Below are positions 1-9,995 of a stretch of DNA of 64,000 nucleotides, in pieces. Within the stretch, counting starts at the first letter, position 1; the number at the start of each line of letters is the position of its first letter. This DNA comes from Kitagawia praeruptora. Lineage: Eukaryota; Streptophyta; Magnoliopsida; Apiales; Apiaceae. The stretch is taken from contig CM075346.1 of NCBI GenBank assembly GCA_037693485.1, positions 54,555,001 to 54,619,000 on the forward strand, in the 5' to 3' direction. The notes under the pieces were generated by a model. It made no database searches and had not been told where the DNA came from. It saw only the letters and a program-made list of their open reading frames with translations. A program made the position numbers and the translations under genes.

Positions 1-1021
1 ACATAGGTTTTGAGGCGCCTTTGCTCAAGAGGCGGATGGAGACAGAAATTAAAGTTGTTGGGGATTTCATGATTGACATTTCGGAATGTGGACAGGATGA
101 GGAGCTCTGTATAGCTCTTAATGAGGTTATCCAGTTGCAGCAGTTTGTTGTTAAAGAAGGGATCGAAATTCCTGTTGAAGGCATCCCTCTTGAGGGGGTT
201 TTTGGTGAGAATGTGCGCACTAGGGACTTTATGGTCACCTTGGAAAAGGAAGATGGTACTGGGCCAGGGGATATCAAACCTCAGCAGAAGACCGTCAGGT
301 GGAAGGATGATATCCAGTCCATAATGTGGGGGAAAATTGGAGATTCTGAGAATGTTGATGCTGACTTCACAAAGGCTCCTGATAGAGCTTACCAAATTGA
401 TGCTGAGATTGATGAAGCGTTTGACTACTTGATGAGTAGGGGACCAAATGAAGGAGTGTCTGCTATGCTGGAGGACACTGTTGTTGAGATGCAGAGGAAG
501 GAGGATCTGGGGGATGGTATTCCTTGGGAGGACTTTCCCACTGTTAGTATCCTCCCTGCTATTGAGGCGGATTATTATGCTATGGAGACTGATGAGAAGC
601 AGGGAAGCGGTAGACCTGAGAAAGGTGTTTGCAGACAGGATATGACTCTTTTAAAGGACACTGTGATGCGGATGGAGGTTGACCATGATGATGGTCAGGG
701 TTGGAACAGAATGGAGGAGAAGCGGGCCACTTCTGGTCATTGTAAGGAGAAGCTGGAAGCAACTGTGCAGGAATCAAATGTTCGTTGGACCAAATCCAGG
801 CTCAAGCAATGGAGAGCGACTAGAGGTGGTCACTCCATCAGGAATTAACTATGGGTGTTTAAGCTTTTGTCTTTTGTTTCTTTGTCTTTGTTGATTGTAA
901 AATGACTTAATGTTGTTTTGTCTCTGTTTATTTCATGTTGTTTTCGCGGGGTATGCCCCCAGAATTCTGTAAGTTGTTCCCTTTGTGGTATAAATTTTTA
1001 ATTAGCAAAAAAAAAAAAAAA
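1..1021 (+). mobile_element. LT1: LINE-tailed satellite element, 3' part
   Basis: Left part lies outside the window. The tail is complete: CGCGGGGTATGCCCCC at 945-960, the TGGTATAAAT box, TTAATTAGC and poly(A) 1007-1021. It is nearly identical to the 3' kilobase of LT14 (31800-32838). It ends directly against copia sequence (the extra ORF at 1602-1022), so it is inserted in the copia element; the left TSD cannot be seen. Confidence 0.85.
3..848 (+). CDS. LT1 alpha-type ORF, C-terminal part, function unknown
   Basis: Open from the window edge to a stop at 848 (about 281 codons visible). I do not recognise a known domain. It shows the alpha-type features: GFEAPLLKRRME, then QFVVKEGIEIPVEG (a FIxxxGxEIP-like unit), an acidic stretch ending DEAFDYLMSRG, WEDFPTVS, and a basic C-terminus ending QWRATRGGHSIRN. 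LT7 and LT14 have the same ending, and LT25 ends in the related WRLTRGGHS. No frameshift is visible here, unlike the LT14 sister copy. Its place between leader and LINE-type tail makes it an element-encoded protein rather than a host gene. Confidence 0.7.
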   Translation: MGFEAPLLKRRMETEIKVVGDFMIDISECGQDEELCIALNEVIQLQQFVVKEGIEIPVEGIPLEGVFGENVRTRDFMVTLEKEDGTGPGDIKPQQKTVRWKDDIQSIMWGKIGDSENVDADFTKAPDRAYQIDAEIDEAFDYLMSRGPNEGVSAMLEDTVVEMQRKEDLGDGIPWEDFPTVSILPAIEADYYAMETDEKQGSGRPEKGVCRQDMTLLKDTVMRMEVDHDDGQGWNRMEEKRATSGHCKEKLEATVQESNVRWTKSRLKQWRATRGGHSIRN

Positions 1022-1602
1022 TTCTTACCAAGTCTCCCATACAGCTCCTGCAAAATGATGAGACCAACGTCTATCTTCTTTCCATAAGCTAAGGCATAGC
1101 CTATTTGCTGTGCAGGAGTACTGATTTGGTCATAGCTAGATTTTCTTGCAGTGAAGACTTGAAGAAGTGTAGCAAACACATAACTCCATTCCTTCCTCAA
1201 ATGCTTCCTGTTCAAGTGCCCAAGACTGATTCTGTCTGCATATTTGATGAAATCAAAGAAGTCTTCCAATTCAACATTTGTAGCAAGTGGGTCATACACC
1301 TCTCCTTTGGTACCCATCCCAAGTGCCTCATTCATATCCTCTGTGGTGATAGTGAGATTTTTGTCTTGAATCTTGCAGTAGATGATGTACGAGGATATTG
1401 CAGAGTCAAGAGCCACCACCTCCACTGTAGCAGACTGCCAAAACTGTTCTAGAATGTCAAGATACAGAGTTGGGTTAACAGATAGAGCATTCTTGATGTA
1501 CGATTCAGACATCCACTTCACAAAGCACTTGAAATTGGCGTTGGGTGCTTCAACATCACTAGTTAGAGCAATGAAATTGGTGTTGAACTTTACTGTTGCC
1601 AT
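1022..1602 (-). CDS. Extra ORF downstream of copia pol, interrupted at its 3' end
   Basis: About 193 codons from ATG 1602 (MATVKFNTNF), running into the LT1 poly(A), which breaks it. It contains CFVKWMSESYIKNALSVNP, then LDILEQFWQSA, TTEDMNEALGMG, and RKEWSYVFATLLQVFTARKSS. This pattern (NP...LxxFWxxA, then a helical stretch ending in a W-containing motif) resembles proteins found beside copia retrotransposons in several eudicots, usually without an assigned function. It lies downstream of RNase H on the same strand. Not gag or pol. A captured gene or a structural protein are both possible. Confidence 0.6.
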
Positions 1603-1875
1603 TTGTGTGTGAGAGAGAGAGAGAGAGAGAGAAGAAATCGAAGGTTGAAGAAGAAATTTAGCTTTTGCAGTTAGGGTTTCAGAGGTTTTGGGAGTTTGGA
1701 TGCTTGAGAAATCGAATGAAATGAATCGAATAGATGTGAAGTTGTAAAAGTATGAAGTACTTGAATTGTCGATTAGATGTATGTTCTGTATCGACAAGTT
1801 AGGCATTCGAGAAGTAGAAAACAACTATTCGAGAAGTAGAAAACAACTATTCGAGAAGTCAACAACTATTTGTTA
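1603..1875 (-). repeat. Copia spacer with GA microsatellite and TTCGAGAAGT repeats
   Basis: Untranslated region upstream of the extra ORF. It has a GA/CT microsatellite at about 1609-1632 and four ATTCGAGAAGT copies at 1805-1860. The same short motif is clustered at 15280-15470 and throughout the copia LTR near 46780-47220, which ties these pieces to one element. Confidence 0.6.
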
Positions 1876-1892
1876 TTGGCGAGAATCGTTTC

Positions 1893-2481
1893 TTGATCTT
1901 TGGTGGTGCGTCCTCATTTCTTCTAGATTTGAATGGTAACTTTAATGATTTGGACTCGGGTAGGAGCTCTGATGGAGCTCTTGGAGATGGTGTTATTCGA
2001 TGTGTCGAAGACTGTATCTATGGTGCGTCTTTCAAGGCTCATGAGCGCTGTGCTGATGTATTTGAGGATTCCCTGCTTGTTCTCACTGCGACTAGGAGTA
2101 GTATCCATGAGATGGAACTCTTTCCTACTCGTCTATGTAGCAACGATGACCTTTATGGTGATGGCACCTCTGAATTTGGGTTTGTCGACCATGTGTTTGA
2201 GATTTGCCCCAAGTCGGGGGAATCTAAAATGGCTTTAGGAGCAGTCTTTGAATGTGGCTATGAGGTTTTTGATGCTACTGATATGATTGGGCGATTCCTC
2301 AGGAATGATGGTACTCGCTGCAAGTTGCAGATTCCTTTTTCGGAATTGAAAAAGGGAAAGAATGATCTCCTAGATGATGATGGTTTCTCTTTGAGAATCA
2401 TGTTTGAGATAGGTTGTCTGTTTTCTTACAACAAAATGTTGAAGAAGGGAACTTCTTTGGTTAGAAAGGATGGTAGTCCTC
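1893..2481 (+). pseudogene. LT2 beta-type ORF, first piece
   Basis: Open for about 196 codons until LT3's poly(T). Content is acidic and Cys/Phe-rich (for example VIRCVEDCIYGASFKAHERCADVFEDS), with no recognised domain. There is no leader or clear ATG of the family type upstream. Interrupted, so not functional here. Confidence 0.5.
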
Positions 2482-4445
2482 TTTTTTTTTTTGCTAATTA
2501 AAAATTTATACCAAAAGGAACAACATGATACAAATCTAGGGGCATACCCCGCGAAATCAACATCCGAATAAACTACACAACATTAAGTCATAATAGAGTC
2601 TACATAGCAAACTAGATTAATCATAATTTAAAAAACTATGCCGATAGTAAGCTTCTTCATGACCAAACATGGTCCACTATGACAATCATCCAAAGCACCC
2701 ATGGCTATAGCTTCCTTGTTCTGACCCTCCTGCCTCGCATCAACACCCTTAGGCACCCATCCAGCAGCTGTCCACAAATGGAGCCTGCTCTTCCGGCATA
2801 AACAACTTGAGACCAACAGAAGTTGCATGATTGACATCTCAATCATCCTGTGCCAGCCCCCAACAATCAAAACAGTGCCATCATCCTCGATCAAATCGAC
2901 AATCTTCCCTGCCTCCGGGTAGCAATCCCTGTTCTTCCCCATAATATCACAATCTTTAAGAAGACCTTCCTGCAAGCACACAGCAACATACCATGTTTGC
3001 TCCATCCGAATAAGACCATCCAGACTAACCCAAGCCTTACAGGCACTAAAGTTCCCTTTAGTATCAGCACTAAAGTTCTTCCTCCTCGCACTCGAATCAT
3101 CAGAACCAGGCCGGAGTTCCGTAACCCGCTCCTCACCAGGCAGGTGTTCATTAACAATCTTCTTACCAACATCACTCACTTGTTCAGAGATAAAATCCTC
3201 CCTAAAGGAGGGCTCATCCGAATTTACCATAGGAGAATTAACCAAATTCACCATAGGAGAATAAACACCCAAATCCAGATTATCTTCAATCAACTGCAGA
3301 TAGCAGGAGCTGCGTGATCTAGAAGCAATCCCAGATATGGGAATGAAAACACCCTCCCGCTTCCATCCAGATCCCTCATTGCCAACATCATTAGAAACCC
3401 TAACGGTGGGCTCTACCGAATTCACCATAGGAGAATTAACCAAATTCACCAAAGAAGAATTAACATCCAAATCACTATCATTATCTTTAAGATCCGAAGA
3501 ATCGGACATCTCTATAGGATGAACCCTAATAATAGTATCCATATTACTAAAAGTAACCTTCTTCTTAGAAAAGAAGGACTTACCTTCAGTCAACTGCAGA
3601 TTGCAAGAGTTGCGAGTTCTAGAAGCAATCCCAGATATGGGCAAGGAGACACCCTCCCGCTTCCTCAGACCATCCTTCGAACCAGTGACGCCATAATCGA
3701 CACACCCTGACACAACCAGTTCCGAACCCGGAACAAACACCTTATGTTCATCTCTGTGCTGAAACTCATTCTTTGCATCAACAGCCTTCACTCGATCCTC
3801 AAAGGTTTCCCTCTCAACATTTAACCCATAGGACTGCAAGCCCATCATGGGAACAAAGCCACCAGAAATGGTAAGCTCAACACGAGTGATTTCTCCATTC
3901 ATAACCCCCTCACTAGTACCCTTCAAATCCAGAAGGGATGGAGGAGGAAGAGCACAAACCGCCCCATCTGAATCATACGAAGACTTATCAAACCCAGAAC
4001 TTGGGATTTCTATCTCCAAAACCGCCGCAAAAGTTACCCTTTTCTGACTCACAGCCCCAGCAACTGGAGATTCTTGCTTCCCCTCAACTGAACGGAGAGG
4101 AATCTCTGTCACAAGGTTCTCCGAAAAGGAAACCCTCTTCCCCACAGCAGTTACCACTGAGTGGGCGACCTGAGAACACGCACGAAACCGAGAATCTGTG
4201 AAAGGAATCACCGATTCAAGATTTTCCGAAAAGGAAACCCTTTTTGGAACCATAATCAAACTAAGAGAAAAGAAATATGGTGTATAGGTGGGGGATAAGA
4301 GAGAGGAGATGGATTTAGGAAGGGAAATTATAGATCTGATGAAGAAATTGATTAGATTAAGCTGAAAATAAGTGGCGGCTGCAAAGGTTTCTAGAGAGAA
4401 GGAGGAGTTTCTCTCTCTAGACACTGTGTAAGTGGGGCTTTTGCC
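2482..4445 (-). mobile_element. LT3: satellite with RVxF-repeat ORF
   Basis: Poly(T) 2482-2492 and a tail with CGCGGGGTATGCCCC. Its 5' leader near 4375-4432 belongs to the TCTAGAGAGAGAAACTCC subtype shared with LINE-C and LT24, but the first bases (ATGAGAG) are replaced by unrelated sequence. TSD not clear. Inserted in LT2. Confidence 0.8.
2628..4253 (-). CDS. LT3 ORF, 541 aa, RVxF repeats at the N-terminus
   Basis: Start ATG 4253 (MVPKRVSFSE) is chosen because the family starts MxxKRVSF a short way after the leader; the longer frame upstream is leader. KRVSF/KRVTF units lie at residues 3-7, 39-43 and 71-75, and KKVTF further on near residue 250. Each is followed by a short acidic or hydrophobic stretch ending in IP or HP. 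Two copies of an ISGIASRTRNSCNLQL-like unit follow, as in LT19. The C-terminal third is Leu/Cys-rich and beta-like (GGWHRMIEMSIMQLLLVSSCLCRKS). The frame is intact. Function unknown; PP1 binding is only suggested by the motif. Confidence 0.7.
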   Translation of the reverse strand: MVPKRVSFSENLESVIPFTDSRFRACSQVAHSVVTAVGKRVSFSENLVTEIPLRSVEGKQESPVAGAVSQKRVTFAAVLEIEIPSSGFDKSSYDSDGAVCALPPPSLLDLKGTSEGVMNGEITRVELTISGGFVPMMGLQSYGLNVERETFEDRVKAVDAKNEFQHRDEHKVFVPGSELVVSGCVDYGVTGSKDGLRKREGVSLPISGIASRTRNSCNLQLTEGKSFFSKKKVTFSNMDTIIRVHPIEMSDSSDLKDNDSDLDVNSSLVNLVNSPMVNSVEPTVRVSNDVGNEGSGWKREGVFIPISGIASRSRSSCYLQLIEDNLDLGVYSPMVNLVNSPMVNSDEPSFREDFISEQVSDVGKKIVNEHLPGEERVTELRPGSDDSSARRKNFSADTKGNFSACKAWVSLDGLIRMEQTWYVAVCLQEGLLKDCDIMGKNRDCYPEAGKIVDLIEDDGTVLIVGGWHRMIEMSIMQLLLVSSCLCRKSRLHLWTAAGWVPKGVDARQEGQNKEAIAMGALDDCHSGPCLVMKKLTIGIVF

Positions 4446-5415
4446 ACTCAACAGCAGGCTGTTGGTGATAATGAGAGAAATGGTGACATTTGTATTGTTA
4501 ATAAGTTTCGATTGAGGATTCTGGACTCCTCATTACAGTTGATGAAGAGAGTTCGAGGAGTCGGTGGTCTCATTTTTGCTTTCATAAATGGGATGGGTTC
4601 TACGAATTTGCAATGCCTTGTCCTCTTCTGGACTATGTTGTATGTCGATCTGCGAAGGGTTTCTGCCTATTTGACTGGTCACAATTTAAGGAAATATCTC
4701 AATATTGTTGTTGAGAATTTTAATGGTAGACTTACCCCGATTTTGTAAATCGTGAGGTGTATATGTTCTGGGTCATGTTGTGTCCAGCCTGATGGAAATT
4801 CGAGTGTTAGACACTCTGAACGAGAGCTAAAGGATAGGCTCACAAGCAACAGTAGATGCAATGCTATACATTTTGAAGATGGAGTTGGGGCTGTCTTTGT
4901 ATTGCCTTTAGCCAGTGGAAGGAAAGGCTTTGCTTATGTTGGTAACTGTGGTGCCAACATGATAACAATGGGATCTCCTCTGGGTTTCTCTGCTCTATGC
5001 AGCTTCGATGTCTGCAATGATGATTGGGATTTCAAGAGGAACATGGACTGCTTCTCTAATGTAGTGAAAACTGATGTTGCGATGGCTGTAGATGTCGTTG
5101 AATGTATTAAACCTGTAATGAAGGCCCTGAAGGTGGGGGTTTATCATGTGGTCCATCCGAGGCCTGTGCATATCAAGAGGGGTATGAAGAAACTTGCAAT
5201 CCGGGTGCACACAACTCTTATGCAAATTGATGGTGACAATTGGAGGGGATTGTATCCTCCATTGCTTGAAAGGGTTGGTATGTTGAGGCCACGATTGGTC
5301 CTGTGTCAGGACATGGATGAAATGAGGTTTCTTGTTCCGCTTGCAAGAATGTGCACCTGCTGGGAGGTTCTTGAGGAGTATACTGACAATGTATTTGAAA
5401 TAGATTTATCATTTG
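4446..5415 (+). pseudogene. LT2 beta-type ORF, middle piece with one in-frame stop
   Basis: One frame runs from about 4446 to 5415 with a single TAA at 4746-4748 and is then cut by LT4. It contains FALPLASGRKGF-like and VGVYHVVHPRPVHIKRG segments and no known domain. It resumes at 13591. Confidence 0.5.
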
Positions 5416-5612
5416 TTTTTTTTTGCTAATTAGAATTTTATACCAAAAGGAACAACATGATACAATTCTAGGGGCATACCCCGCGAAATCAACATTTAAA
5501 ACATTACAAATTCGAAATAATAAAACTAGCTAGAAACTAGTTTAACAACATAAGATCAAAAATAAACCACAAAAAAGACTATGCCATGAAATAAGTGCTA
5601 ATGGGTCCCCAA

Positions 5613-6227
5613 TCAGGCATATAAAGCATAGTAATCAATTGACAGTAGGCTGTCAATTCTTCCAGCAGCACCAGGCGCCTGAACAGACACATTCGAACCA
5701 AGCGCCACACATAAAGTGGGGCTGTCCAACCGTCCTTGCTTCCTATCAATAATCCAGAAGACAGCATACCCGAATGACATCAATTTAGTAACAGTTGTAG
5801 CATCTGCGAGGCGAGACTCAATGAAGTCTCTCCATTGATTCAAATAGAACCCACCAGGAATAAAACAGGGCTTTTTTCCAAACAGAAAAACCCCAAATAC
5901 ATGCCTAGGCATCTCTTCACACTCCAGGCTCGCAAGAAACAGCCCAAGCATTATAATAATCAATGCTTGGCAGAGATGCAGCCAGCCAATTCTCGAGACA
6001 AGATAATAGAAAGCTGGCATACATGAAGCACCAGCTTCCCCCTCGGCTTCCCAGCAACAGCGAATTCTCATTGGCACATACCAGTTCATGTGAATTCTCG
6101 TCCATGAGATTATTGTAGCTCTGCCCAAAGACAGAGTAACAACACTACAACTTCCAATGATCTGCAAAGTAGTAGGTTCAGCAAAAAAGAAATCCCAGCC
6201 TCTCCAAAAAACCTGCACCTTTTCCAT
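5613..6227 (-). pseudogene. LT4 beta-type ORF, 3' piece
   Basis: About 204 codons of Leu/Ile/Phe/Cys-rich sequence ending SIDYYALYA. No known domain. Upstream pieces of the same reading lie at 9920-9995 and 12378-13357, separated by LT5, LT6 and LT8. Confidence 0.5.
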
Positions 6228-6235
6228 AACATTAT

Positions 6236-6394
6236 TATTATTTTTTTGCTAATTAAAATTTTATACCAATAGGAACAACGGATACAAGTCTAGGGGCATA
6301 CCCCGCGAAATCAACTTACAAACATTACAACTGAGAAAAAGAAACTAAATAGTCAACATGAGAACAAACTAGGTAAACCTAGTTTAAAAGCTAA
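6236..6394 (-). mobile_element. LT5: tail-only satellite insertion
   Basis: Only about 155 bases: poly(T) 6241-6247, the complement of TTAATTAGC, the hairpin and a little 3' UTR. Exact 19-20 bp TSD ACCTTTTCCATAACATTAT at 6217-6235 and 6396-6414. A severely 5'-truncated copy, as expected for target-primed reverse transcription. Confidence 0.9.
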
Positions 6395-6649
6395 CACCTT
6401 TTCCATAACATTATCTTTCTGAATACTAATCATAAAGCAATTCTTTAACAAGGGCAAATGAGAGTCGTATTCTCTCTGACCTCTCTCTAACCTCTCTCTA
6501 AAAACCCTAAATTTCTTCTAGCCGCCATGTTTTTTCAGCCCAATCTACACCTTCAATCCATTAGATCTTAATTTCTCCTTCCTAAATCCACCTTCCCCTT
6601 TCTTATCTCTCACCCTCAACCCAAATATTCTTTTAATTTTATCCATTTT

Positions 6650-7101
6650 TTGGTGAGGTCTTGGCAGTTCGGTTCTGTGGATCTGGAGAATGGTCCAGTA
6701 GTGTTCCATTCTTCTCTGACAAATAGCATCACTCTCGGAGTGGTTTATGCTATGGAGGCCTTGGGAGATGGATTGATCTGCGAACGGATTGGTTTTGACC
6801 TGTTAGCGCCTACTTTGTTTGAAGATGTGAAAGATGTGGACTCGTTTGCTGGGGGTCTCTGGTTGATTACTTTTAGTATTCAATCAAGGTTTCTTTTGGC
6901 TGTGTCTAATGAACGCCATATGTTCGCTAATATGACTTTGCGATTGATTCCGGAATTCTTGGACTTTCGATCTAAAGATATGTTGGTTTTCTTGATTTAT
7001 GGGTTGAAGGGCTACCCTTGTCTGTTGCGAGATGCTTCACTAAGGTCGCTTATTGAAGAGGAGTTCTTAGTTCTTAGTCACGACATTTTTTCTGTTGAGA
7101 C
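6650..7101 (+). pseudogene. LT6 ORF, N-terminal piece, no ATG at the family position
   Basis: Open for 150 codons. The family ATG position reads TTTTGGTG, so the start is lost. It contains CLLRDASLRSLIEEEFLVLSHD, which matches MCDASLQLSDGESFVLSHD in LT21 and RLLIEEEFFNLSQG in LT15. Cut by LT7 after HDIFSVE. Confidence 0.55.
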
Positions 7102-8396
7102 TTTTTTTTTTTTTTTTTTTTTGCTAGTTAAGATTTTATACCATGAAGGAACAACATACATAAATCTGGGGGCATACCCCTCGAAATCAGCAATAAAATA
7201 GAGTCAAAACAACATTAAGTCATTTTACAATCAACAAACTACGCAAAAACAAAAGATTAAACATCCATCGTTACTTCCTGATGGAGTGACCACCTCTAGT
7301 CGCTCTCCATTGTCTGATCTTGGATTTAGTCCAACGAACTTTTGATTCCTGCTCAGTGGCTTCCAGCTTCCCATTACCATGGCCCCAATCCTGGTTGCAA
7401 TGATTACCCATAACAGGCTTACTGCCTCCCTGCTTCTCATCAATCTCCATGGCATAGTTATCCGTCCCAATAGAAGGGAGGACACTAACAGTGGGAAAGT
7501 CCTCCCAAGGAATACCATCCCCCAGATCCTCCTTTCTCTGCAACACAGCATCATTGTCCGCTAGGATAACAGACATTCCTTCAGTAAACCTACTACTCAT
7601 CAAGTAATCAAACGCTTCATCAATCTCCGCATCCATTTGGTCAGGAGCCTTCGTCATGTTCACATCATTATTCACATAAACTCCAGTGTCCCCCGACCTA
7701 ATGGACTGGATGTCACCAGGACCAGATTCCTTTTCCAAGGCGCCATGCACACTAAAAACCACCTCATGAGGAATGCCTCCAACAGGAATTTCAATTCCTT
7801 CGTTTACTACAAACTGCTGCAACTGGATAACATAATAGCTACACATATGTCCTCCTCATGCCCACAATCCGAAATATCAATCATAAAATCCCCTGCAACT
7901 TTAAACGTAGTCTCCATTCGCCGCTTGAGAACAGGCGCTTCAAAACCCATGCATTCAATAAAAGACTTTAACACTAACGCATACTTCCTAGCATCAGTCA
8001 GGTGCCTCTCGGTGGCCCGCATCTTCCATTGCAGATCATCCACATCACTGCCCACTAACCCACTCAGGCCATTCAGGCCATTAAGGTCACCTCCAATGGT
8101 ATTCTTCTTATTATCAAACCCCCCTTGGTTGCATGACATTACCATCAACTGATGGGAGTCTACAATTTTCAAAAGCGGGTCCTCAGACGACATATTGGGA
8201 TTGCCATCCCAATTAGCATCAGCCACTATTTTTTGAACAAGGTTTGCCACCATCCCTGAAATTACTTCATCCTCCCCAGAATCCACATCATTAGTATAAC
8301 TCAAATTCGCGGAATGAGTAGCCTCTAGAGTACCCTTTCCATTAATCCAGTTAATGCCATCCAATTCCTTTAAGCCATCAGGAATGTCCAAACGCA
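7102..8396 (-). mobile_element. LT7: 5'-truncated alpha-type satellite
   Basis: Poly(T) 7102-7122; tail complement with GGGGCATACCCC. Truncated inside its ORF at about 8396. Imperfect TSD TTCTGTTGAGAC (7090-7101) versus TTCATGTTGAGAG (8406-8418 region). Inserted in LT6, whose frame resumes to the right. Confidence 0.75.
7273..8396 (-). pseudogene. LT7 alpha-type ORF with one frameshift
   Basis: It reads from the truncation point as LSYTNDVDSGEDEVISGMVANLV, then LQWKMRATERHLTDARKYA and FIECMGFEAPVLKRRME. A frameshift near 7840 is followed by QLQQFVVNEGIEIPVGG and the ending WRATRGGHSIRK. The YTNDVD segment is also present in LT14 and LT24. No recognised domain; homologous throughout to LT1 and LT14. 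Confidence 0.65.
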
Positions 8397-9571
8397 TCGG
8401 ATTCGTTCATGTTGAGAGCTTGCTTAGCTCTAGTAGATTCACTGCTGCTTCCTGCAAGGAGAAGTATCATTACCCTGGTAATCATGGAATGGAAGATACT
8501 TGGGAAGGGATTGTCCCTGTTTATGAGAATTGTTATTCCGAGCTGACTATCACTGTAAAGATAGATGAAGTGTTACTCTGTTCTCATGGTTTCATGTCCA
8601 ATGAACTCAAACTGCTGAAGGTTGGGGCTGGGATCAGCAATACGGGGTTTGCTGCTAGTTCCTTTCATGGAATCTCTGAAAGCATCCGTTGGGATGCTAA
8701 ATCAGACTGTTATTGTAGTGATGAGATTTATCTATTTGAGATTGACGTTTATTCGGGGATTATTCACTTTGTATACAAAAAAGTGGATATTTGTGGTGTT
8801 GGTGGGTCGTTAGACAAGTGTATTATGTGCAAGGGGACTGCTGGGATTGATGGAGACTGCCATCCTGGTCGTATAGATTTTGTGACTGGTAACTGGTCAG
8901 GATTGTTGCTGACCACTGTAGGGGAATTGGACGATTGTCCTATGATAAAGGATGAACAACTTCTGTTTGTTAATATGAGATGGTTGAGCTGGGTGTTTAC
9001 CATGCCTGCAAAAAGAGATCTCCGCTATATTAGTAGGAAGAATGAATCAAACATGGTTGTGTATGATGGCTGTCATATGGGCTTTTTTAATCAGCTGGGG
9101 GCTGGTTCTCCTTCTAATGGAAAGTTTGCCGGTGGTGCTTTTTTGGAGGCCAACTCCCATGTTGAGGGATGTCATATGGATGTTTTTGATAAAGTGCGGC
9201 TGTGTCACTACATGGTTCATCTGCTGCTTCTCATTACTATGGGCTTTGTGAGACATGTGCCTAGTCTCAATTTTAGGGATGTTGGGTTGGTGATTATTTG
9301 CAAAGCCGGGAAGCATGTGAATGCTGTCCAGATGGATGAGAGATCTAAGGAGTGTTGCTCCCAAGCTTGCTGCGGGGTTTATCTCTATCAAGAGAGTTGC
9401 TGCGTTTCTTTGAGGCTGGGGTTTAGGTTCTTCCTGCCATGCCATTGTGATTTCTGTAAGGATTCTTTGCACAAGGATGTTGCTGTTGGGCAGTTGATAA
9501 TGGTGGGAAGCTCTCAGGTGTTTGATGGAGAGCGCAGAATATGCATTCTGCTAGGTTATTGCGCAGATTAG
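8397..9571 (+). pseudogene. LT6 beta-type ORF, C-terminal piece
   Basis: About 390 codons open to the stop at 9571. Cys- and hydrophobic-rich. It has HYMVHLLLLITMGFVRHVPS, which recurs at the end of the LT17 ORF, and RDLRYISRKN, whose DNA recurs inverted in the 5' extra segment of LT16. No known domain. The gene is split by LT7 and lacks a start. Confidence 0.55.
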
Positions 9572-9995
9572 ATTCTGCTACACTCAATGATGCAGGGGAC
9601 CGTTGATAGCATTGCAATCATGGCTTATTGTCCAGATTGGTGTCCAGTTGAACCTGTTTGCTGCAGTGCTGCATTGCTGCTCGGGTTGCCCATGCCATAG
9701 TTGTTAATTTTGTGATGTTGTTCTTTAAGATTTTCTGTGTTCATTAGGTTTTTGTTTTATTGTTAACTCTATGTGGATTGCTAGTTTATCTAGCTTTATT
9801 GATGTCTTTCTTAGTTGTTCCGTTAGGTAGATGTGATACTAATCGCGGGGTATGCCCCTAGAGATGTAATCATTTGCCTATGGTATAAATTTTAATTAGC
9901 AAAAAAAACATTATCTTTCGGAATTTCTTGCAATCCAGAGCCATAAACAGTGTAACACTAAACATTGAAATTGCTTTCCAACTCCATACACATTC

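Larger units (their letters stand above)
6420..9907 (+). mobile_element. LT6: beta-type satellite interrupted by LT7
   Basis: Leader GAGAGTCG at 6460, poly(A) 9901-9908. TSD ACATTATCTTTC at 6408-6419 and 9908-9919. About 39 bases of extra sequence (6420-6458) separate the left TSD from the leader. The leader contains AAAAACCCTAAAT and the tail is the GATGTAATC subtype. Confidence 0.85.

Noticed and set aside
580..777. Antisense and out-of-frame ORFs of 60-230 codons (for example 40241-40903 minus, 2850-3317 plus, 7637-8152 plus).
   Set aside because: They overlap a longer frame that has a leader, a family ATG and homologues; they are mirror frames and lack those signs.
2464..4490. AGAAAGGATGGTAGT / AGAGAAATGGTGACA as LT3's TSD.
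   Set aside because: Only about 9 of 14 bases match, weaker than all other pairs; I left LT3's TSD unresolved.
5416..9907. Alternating plus and minus ORFs read as 5' inversions (twin priming) of single elements.
   Set aside because: LT4, LT5, LT6 and LT8 each have their own poly(A) and a matching TSD pair, so separate nested insertions explain the pattern without inversion.
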